Shown here: piece after piece, positions 55,880-64,000 of the stretch
Position numbering within the stretch: the first letter of the stretch is position 1
Layout: each line of letters starts with the position of its first letter
Assembly (NCBI RefSeq): GCF_037893015.1
Contig: NC_133661.1
Span: forward strand, 181,328,508 to 181,392,507
Direction: 5' to 3'
Length of the DNA stretch: 64,000 nucleotides
Source of the DNA: Macrotis lagotis
Lineage: Eukaryota > Chordata > Mammalia > Peramelemorphia > Peramelidae
The notes under the pieces: model-generated
Databases searched by the model: none
What the model was told of the DNA's origin: nothing
Seen by the model: the letters and a program-made list of their open reading frames with translations, nothing else
Position numbers and translations under genes: made by a program

Positions 55880-57230
55880 TCCCTTGAGCTTCATGATGTG
55901 TAGCTGGCTAAGTTATGTATGTTCTTCATTATTTATTGAATTTGAACTCACTTGTATATTTTGAATGATGTCATTAGAGTCAGAGATAGGAACAGTTAAA
56001 GAAAATGTTGGAGACAGGCTCAAAGAAAGAGAGGAATTAGGAAAAGCAAAGTTAGTTTTAGGCAGATTCAAAGGGAAACTGGACCCTATGTGGCAGAGAC
56101 CAGAATTGAGGGTCACCCAATATTAGTCTCCTTAACCTAAAACCTAGAGAACAGGTAAAGGGGGCATAATCTCTTCTCTTTCTTCCCCTCCATCATAGAC
56201 AAGTCAAATGGTCTCCAAAGTATCTATTCCTACAACTCCCACTGCCAACATACTTTAGGTTGTAAACTGATGAACCCAAGGTACTATGTGAAACCCAGAC
56301 ATCTCTCTGGGACTGGAAATATAAGTAGTGAACACCATGGTGGGACAGAAGGGGGGAGGTATCCAGGGATCACCTAGTTTCAGGAAGGAAACATTAATCC
56401 TTGTAATTTGTACAGATTCATTTAAACAATACCTGATAAGTTTAAACAATTCCTTGACTAATTCCTGATGCCCCCTTGTCAACCTTTTACTTTGGAATGA
56501 TAGCCCTAAGAGGTGTTATAGGATTAGTCGGAGAATGTAGGTCACCTCCTCCCTTCTTTCAAGTCTCTCTGGTCCATGGATAGGAATAAAGTAATGTGGC
56601 CATCTGGGAACGGGGAGAGGGAAATAGGCAGAAAGATAAAGAAGGGAGAGGGTGACAGGGAAATAGAAGTTGCAATTTTCCATTGATGATAGTAGATCTC
56701 TAGGTCCCTCAGCTCACCAAAGGGACCTCTGTATTTTATTTACCACCTCAAAGTGAATAGGCTTTTGATCTGGGATCAGGTCATGAGAGGACAATGCACA
56801 TAGGGGCAACAAACTCCCCCTCCTCTTACAAGCAAGTGGCTATTTTTCTGATGTATTTTAAGAACATGTACTGTGAGAGCTCTCCTCACTCTCCAGGATA
56901 GGTGGATCAACTAGTTAGAAGGAAGATGAATGAGAATTCCTGAAAACACAAAGCAAAGTCAGTGAACCTTGTGTGTGTTAAGTGGATAGAACTTGTCCTA
57001 AACTAAGACCCTCAAACTAGAGAGGGTGTGTGAATTAATTAGGCTGATGAAAGAGGATAGCAGAATCCAGAAGGCTGGAGAAATTTGTGAAAAAGAGAGA
57101 AAGTGAAGAGGAAGGGAGCATGTTGATTAAAGCTTTCCTATTTTCCTATTTAAGGTTCAAGTAGCCCCCAGGACATGAGGAGCTAATAGGGTGATATAAT
57201 AAGGAAAAGGTGGAGATTTTGGTGGTAGAA
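55880..57230. other. Intergenic upstream of NRL
   Basis: Unique-looking sequence with no open exon pattern. It may hold NRL regulatory DNA. Confidence 0.4.
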
Positions 57231-57329
57231 CTAATGACCTGTTGGTCAGATGTGAGGGATTTTACTGGGGGGGATGATAACCCCTAAAATCTTCTTTAGG
57301 TGACAGTTCACTCTTCATCCTCTCAGACT

Positions 57330-57400
57330 AGGGGATATGCAAATGACCCTGGTACATCATTGGTTGGAAGTTGGAGAGGAGGGGATGACCTCACAAGACT
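57330..57400 (+). promoter_or_regulatory. NRL: Candidate NRL rod promoter block
   Basis: Within 70 bp there is a perfect octamer ATGCAAAT (57337-57344), a reverse CCAAT (57359-57363) and a nuclear-receptor half site TGACCT (57386-57391, AGGTCA on minus; ROR-type). This is about 2.1 kb upstream of coding exon 2 and just ahead of a possible exon 1. Confidence 0.35.
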
Positions 57401-57424
57401 GACTCCTTAAGAGCACCCCTCAAG

Positions 57425-57560
57425 CAAGTGCTCTATCCACAACCCTGTCTATGCCGAGGACTAGTGTCCCCAAATGATGTTCAATGGGGTCATTTGTCTC
57501 TAGGAAAGTGGTGCCTGCCTGTTTATAACCTTGACTGCATATTCTCCATCCATTTCCAAA
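57425..57560 (+). other. NRL: Candidate noncoding exon 1 of NRL
   Basis: A strong 5' splice site CCAAA|GTAAGTG lies at 57560/57561. The matching acceptor CTTCTAG|G lies before NRL exon 2 (59518), giving a 1.96-kb intron. The 5' end is a guess. Confidence 0.35.
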
Positions 57561-57587
57561 GTAAGTGTTTCCTGGGGCTGCCTCAGA

Positions 57588-57590
<3 letters not shown>

Positions 57591-57641
<51 letters not shown>
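57591..57641 (+). repeat. (CT)n microsatellite
   Basis: About 25 CT units, 30 bp after the candidate NRL exon 1 donor. Confidence 0.96.
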
Positions 57642-57643
<2 letters not shown>

Positions 57644-58114
57644 TTCCTGACTTGATCCTTTTTCTGGACTTTTTTTTCTTTCACACATCTCCCTTCTTTT
57701 CTTCTTTATCTCATTTCTGGGGTCTGATTCCTTAGGTCTACTTTGTGTTTATCTCAATATCTCCCAGAGAAGATTGTTTGAAGGGCTCAAGAAAATGGTC
57801 AATGATCCATCTATGGGACAAGGAGGGTGAGGGAACCTGTCTTTCTCCTCCCACTTTCTATCTTTTCCCAATAATGCAGTGTTTTAGTTTTAGGTGTGAC
57901 TAGATTGTGTAAAGGGACTGTTCAAGCCTGGAGCAGTAAGATGGGAGTCAGATTAAGCACTAGAATCTAATCACTCCCTAGATATGAGGCTCTGCTCCAC
58001 CTGCTCTTTCTGGAGAGAGGAGTAGACATCCTAGAAAAGGGCCAGCTAAAGCAAATTGAGTACAAACATAAGATCAAGGTATTTTAGGACTGGAAAGCTC
58101 TTTAGAATTTTTTT

Positions 58115-58260
58115 TTTTTTTTTTTGCAAGGCAAATGGGGTTAAGTGGCTTGCCCAAGGCCACACAACTAGGTAATTATTAAGTGTTTGAAGTTTCATTC
58201 GAACTCAGGTACTCCTGACTCCAGGGCCGGTGCTCTATCCACTGCGCCACCTAGCTGCCC
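58115..58260 (-). mobile_element. WSINE1-like SINE
   Basis: Reverse-strand copy ending CCACCTAGCTGCCC. The flanks CTTTAGAATTTTTT are duplicated at 58100-58113 and 58261-58274. Confidence 0.92.
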
Positions 58261-58858
58261 CTTTAGAATTTTTTTGACCCTTATTTTGCAAATGAAGCTG
58301 GGGAATAAGATGTTTTGCTCAAGGTCAGACAGCTAGTCATCTCTATTATACATGGCAGGATCTGAGTGGAGGAAGAATTAATCTGACAATCCATACAAGC
58401 TGGGCAAACTATGGAGTCCCCTTTAAAAGGTTGGATGACATGGAAGGATGGTCCAAAGTGAGTCCCAGTCCTCTCTAGAACCGTTCCTAAATCCTTATTT
58501 TCTTCTTGGATGACTTCATTCAAAAATGCTTCTCAACTCAGAGTTGAGACATCTTTTTACTGACTTCTTTACTGTAGAATATACATACAGCCACCATGCC
58601 CAATTTAAATATATTGGGTATAGTACACACAAATGCATGCACATGTTTTTAAAGAAAATTAAGCTTCGTTTGACTTAGAGAATTGATTTAGAATTTTAGA
58701 CTGTTTCTTGGGGGTCATTGGAGACTCTAGCATGTTACAAACTCAAGATAGGAACTACTGTCATTAAAAATTATTTTTCTTTCTAGTGTTGGTCCTTTAA
58801 GAGCCCAGGAGCAGGAAAACTGAGCTAGCTATGGACTGGAATCCCTCATTCCAGCCTT

Positions 58859-58859
<1 letters not shown>

Positions 58860-58929
<70 letters not shown>
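58860..58929 (+). repeat. (CT)n microsatellite, about 35 units
   Basis: The longest dinucleotide run in the window, 590 bp before the NRL exon 2 acceptor. Confidence 0.97.
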
Positions 58930-58933
<4 letters not shown>

Positions 58934-59279
58934 TCCTAAGCCCTAAGCTACCTTTCAGGGTTGGGCTGAGAATCATCAACTTTCAAAAAAGTTTTTATCC
59001 ATGTCTTCTGTTTTCTACATCATCATTATAGTCATCCCAAGTATCTCTCCTTCTTCCTCTCTGTCTTCCAGAGAGCCATCCCCTATAACAAATAGTTTTT
59101 TTGGAGAGGAAGAAAAAATCAGCTCATCAGATCTATGCACTAGGAAAAAAACCCCAACATGTACAATGTCTAACACCTGTGGATCTCCTACTTCTATGAA
59201 GGGGTGTTTGACCTTTATAATTTGTTACATTTGTATTTGATTTTCTCTGTTGTGATTGTCCCTTCCACTTAAATTGTTG

Positions 59280-59445
59280 TAGAGTCACGGATTTTTAATG
59301 CTAGAAGGAACGTTAGGGATTATTTAGGCCAACACTCAGGAAACCAAGGCTTGGAAAAGTTGACTGTCTTGCCCAGTTTTTCACAAAGCTAGTTGGTGCC
59401 AGTGTTAAATCGGGAATCCAGCCTCTCATTCCTGTTTCCATTATG
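59280..59445 (+). repeat. Old SINE/LINE fragment
   Basis: 'AGAGTCACGGATTTTTAATG', 'GGAAACCAAGGCTTGGAAAAG' and 'CTAGTTGGTGCCAGTG' match the order seen at 29505 and 47395. Confidence 0.4.
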
Positions 59446-59544
59446 GCAATAAGCCTCAAGCAGACACTTCAGGCCTCCTACTGCACCTGCCTCACTCCAC
59501 CTCCTTGTCTCTTCTAGGTGGATCCTTCTCAGCCATCCTCAGCA

Positions 59545-61038
<1,494 letters not shown>

Positions 61039-61930
61039 AGCCCGCCCTTTGGGGGGGCGCGCCCCGGCCCCGCCACCGTGTGCCCCCCGGGGAACCCCAG
61101 GCGCCCCACACGGGAAGGGACCGCCTTCGCTTTGGTTCCTGCGAAGGCCCTCCAGGCAGGATTCCCGCTGCCTCTCCAGGGGAAGCCGGGGAGCCGCAAG
61201 GGCAGGCCTCCTCCACCCATCCCTGGGGTCACCTCGCGACCGCCCCTTCCCCTCTCGCTTTCCAGACCATGCGTGCAGATGCCAGGGGGCAAAATTGCTG
61301 AACCTGTTGGAGGGGTTCCCAGATAGTAGAGACTGCGCGCCTTCCTTTGGGGGGGGGGGGAAGCTGGGGGACTCCTCTTTCCTCTACCTCATTTATCTGG
61401 GGTTCCATTTTTTTTTCTATTTTCTGACATTTTTGAGGTATAAACTTCAGGCCAAGGGAGTGTAGCCTCGCTGCCAGTTTAAAAAAAACAAACCCCAACT
61501 AACAACACTTAGATTGTTTCCCTCCTGGAAACCCCCCCCCAATCCCCCCAAACAAAATCCAACAGGATCTATATTCCTCCCCACCTCTTAAAACTGGCAG
61601 CTTCAAGAGGCCCCGGAGATCAAGGGGCTGCGGTCAGACAATCTCTCTAGCTCCCAAGATGCCCAAGAGAAATTCAGAGGGAAGCTCCCTTATCTCCAGC
61701 ATCCTGACACAAAACCCCGGAAACTAAGTTGGGCAGATCTGATTCTTCAACTTCAACGAGTAAAGGAGGGCTTACATGAGTGAGAGGCTCTGGAAATTTT
61801 GAGACCCCCCCCTTTTTAAATCCCTACCTATTGTTGGTTATTTGACATCTTGAACACCCTCAGGTACCCCTGTTCTCATCATTCTCCAACTTTTTTAGAT
61901 AAGATTCTTCTGGAGATGGAGGAAGCAGGA

Positions 61931-61936
61931 AATAAA
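61931..61936 (+). terminator. NRL: Candidate NRL poly(A) signal
   Basis: AATAAA, 893 nt after the stop, is the first canonical signal downstream. No earlier one was seen. Confidence 0.55.
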
Positions 61937-61989
61937 TTCAGAGTGAAAGTCGGGACAGAATTTTAATACTATTCATCAAAAGCCATTAC

Positions 61990-63200
61990 AATGAAAAACA
62001 TTTATATTGTTTTCACCTGCATCCGATCTGCCTTGTCTGTGTGGGGGAATGGGGCATGTGGTGTGTGTGTTGTGTGGAGGAGGGAAAGAGATTATCACAG
62101 TGATTCCCAGGTCCATGTGGTAGATCTCAGCTTCAGGTTAGGGACAACCATTGTCTGTTGGGGGCAGAAGAGATGCATAGTCCAAACAGCACTAGATGTA
62201 ACAGCGATCTGAATCCTACATCTGAGTCTGAGCATCCTTGGGCTGGGGGGTGGGTATAGTTTTGAGCACTGGGGTAGGGGTGGGGACTTACATTTTTTAC
62301 TTTGGATGTGTTTTTTAAGTGTCCCTATAGAAACCTGGATCCCTGTTCTAGCATCTAGAGAATATGATGTATATGAAAGGAAAGAATGGATCTGAACATA
62401 CCCCCAGAGAGCTAGTTACCTCACCAGCTTTTGCCTTGGGGACAGAACAGGGAGAGGCAAGGAGAGGCTCACATATGTCTCTTTTCCTCTCTCCCCCTCT
62501 CCATCTGTCCCTTTCTCTATCCCTGTGCTTTCCTCCCTCATACCCCTTCCTCTCTTTGTTTCTCTCTCCTCGTATTTATCTGTCTCTGTGACTCTCTCCA
62601 TCTTTGTCTCTCCGTGTTTTTCTCTTGCAAGTTCATCTTTTTTGCTTTCCCTTACTTTCCCAGCCACATATGTTGCTCTTCATCCTTTCTAGCTAATGTA
62701 TATTCAGAGGAGCTAATTACCTCCTGTGTCTGGTTCCACCTTCAGCCCAAGTATGGAAACCATATTCTGGTACTAAGGGGCACAGATTCCCCCACCAGTG
62801 TTCCTCTTTCTTCCTCCTTCCTGCTGTTTTTTTTTTTTATATTTTGTCACCCTCTCTCTGGAATCATGTCTGGAGCTAAGAACAGGACCCAGAGACACTC
62901 TCACCCCACTTCCTCTAACACCGCCAGAAAGTATCACAATGGATTCTCACCTCTACTGGGACAATGACATGTCACTTTTTTCCATGAAGATCTACATATA
63001 TAACATGACTCTTGTTTCCAATGCACCTCCATGAAGGACAGACACAAAAGTAACCTCTTTTCACAACTCACCCGCACAAAGGCAAATTCTTCCAAGTACC
63101 TACCCCTACATCATGACTCAAAATATACTGATAAAGAGATACATATATGTAAGCTTGAACACAGTAACTAGATTGTCAGGTCTTGGGTGTCATTTCACTG
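61990..63200. other. Intergenic downstream of NRL
   Basis: A CT-rich, partly simple stretch lies at 62480-62640. In human the convergent gene CPNE6 follows here, but I find no CPNE6-like exon on the minus strand. Confidence 0.45.
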
Positions 63201-63204
63201 CTTT

Positions 63205-63655
63205 TCATTCTCGATATAAATTTTTATAAAACTTTGCATTCCAAATTTTTCTCCTTTTCTTCCCTACACCCTGCCCAAGACAGCAAGCAATCTGATATAG
63301 GCAATATATGTACAATCATGTTAAAGATATCTCCATATTAGAATGTTGTGAAAGAAAAATCAGAACAAAAAAAAAACCATGAGAAAGAAAAAACAAAAAA
63401 GTGAAAATAGTATGCCTCGATCTGTGTTCAGACTAAATTCAGATCTCCATTCAGACTCTTTCTTTGGATGTGAATGACATTTTCCACCACATCTTTTGGA
63501 ATTGTCTTGGATCACTGTATTGCCGAGAAGACTAAATATAAGTTGATTGTCGAACAATATTGTGGTTACTGTGAACAATCTACTGCTGGTTCTGCTCAGG
63601 TCACTCAGCAGCAGTTATGTACATAGCTTTTAATTCTAAGGCTCTCTAGATTTCA
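63205..63655 (-). mobile_element. LINE-1 3' UTR fragment, reverse
   Basis: Plus strand: 'CAGACTCTTTCTTTGGATGT', 'TTTGGAATTGTCTTGGATCA', 'CTGCTGGTTCTGCTCAGGTC'. This is the reverse complement of the 3' UTR order in the 53.7-54.0 kb L1. Confidence 0.65.
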
Positions 63656-64000
63656 CTTCTCTGTAAGCTTTCCCTGAGCCCCCCCCCCCCACTCTGCTCC
63701 ACAGCTGTGTGGGGGCTGGGGGTTTAGTCCCTGGGGAAGCTCAGTGGGGGTTTCCCCTCTGAAGACAGCTTAGTGAGGGGATCAGCCAACCCCTCTGACA
63801 GCCTCTCATTACCCTTTCTCTCCCAAAGTTAACCTCCATAGTTAACACTCCTCCTCTCCAACCCCCATATCCCCCTAGGACTAGGAGGCAAGACCAGAGT
63901 GAGGGGTAGAATTTCTCTGTATGCCACAGGTTCAGGGTTGGAATAAGAATTGGAAAAGAATCAATTTAGGGGACTAGAGGTAAAGGAAGACCCTGAATGG

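Noticed and set aside
57500-57688. Arg-Glu repeat peptides at 57.5 and 58.8 kb
   Set aside because: These are translations of CT/GA microsatellites, not proteins.
59518-59544. NRL starting nine codons earlier at GTG
   Set aside because: The frame is open to the splice acceptor, but GTG is the first codon of the exon, not a plausible start. The ATG at 59545 gives exactly the human length and N terminus.
62000-64000. CPNE6 last exon expected downstream of NRL
   Set aside because: No copine-like minus-strand frame is present. The stretch holds CT-rich sequence and an L1 3' UTR fragment, so CPNE6 must lie beyond the window.

Overview
The window is nuclear DNA of a marsupial. The protein-coding genes are clearly mammalian. 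The dominant young repeat is a short tRNA-derived SINE of the WSINE1 type. Older SINEs resemble the marsupial CORE-SINE MAR1, whose tail ends like an RTE LINE. The L1 3' ends are also of marsupial type. I cannot settle opossum versus Australian marsupial by eye.

Seven genes are present, in the order PSME2 (+, 5' end outside the window), EMC9 (+), PSME1 (-), FITM1 (-), DCAF11 (-), PCK2 (-) and NRL (+). This is the human 14q12 block NRL-PCK2-DCAF11-FITM1-PSME1-EMC9-PSME2 read from the other side. I traced every coding exon by GT/AG sites and reading phase. EMC9 (206 aa), PSME1 (249), FITM1 (301), DCAF11 (530), PCK2 (640) and NRL (237) all assemble into complete, uninterrupted frames. PSME2 contributes its last 188 residues.

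Layout: 1-1.97 kb, PSME2 3' half; 2-6.2 kb, repeats; 6.1-8.16 kb, EMC9 with its CpG island; 8.15-11.6 kb, PSME1, tail to tail with EMC9; 12.3-13.9 kb, FITM1; 15.2-24 kb, DCAF11, with a CpG island reaching 25.3 kb; 25.3-30.4 kb, repeats and intergenic DNA; 30.4-40.5 kb, PCK2, with a 4-kb first intron and a CpG promoter; 41-57 kb, a long repeat-filled gap between the heads of PCK2 and NRL; 57.3-62 kb, NRL; 62-64 kb, intergenic DNA and an L1 fragment.

The genes do not form one pathway. PSME1 and PSME2 encode the two subunits of the interferon-inducible proteasome activator PA28 (11S). EMC9 is an ER membrane complex subunit, FITM1 an ER lipid-droplet protein, DCAF11 a CUL4-DDB1 substrate receptor, PCK2 the mitochondrial PEPCK, and NRL the rod photoreceptor bZIP factor. 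I found no new enzyme system. The observations most worth checking concern gene structure and regulation: a GGGGCC hexamer array and an ATF4-type site at the PCK2 promoter, a CT microsatellite serving as the PCK2 intron 1 polypyrimidine tract, an ISRE at PSME1, a FITM1 poly(A) signal 4 nt after its stop, tail-to-tail EMC9/PSME1 ends, a two-codon upstream ORF at DCAF11, and an old local duplication at 41.6/43.4 kb.
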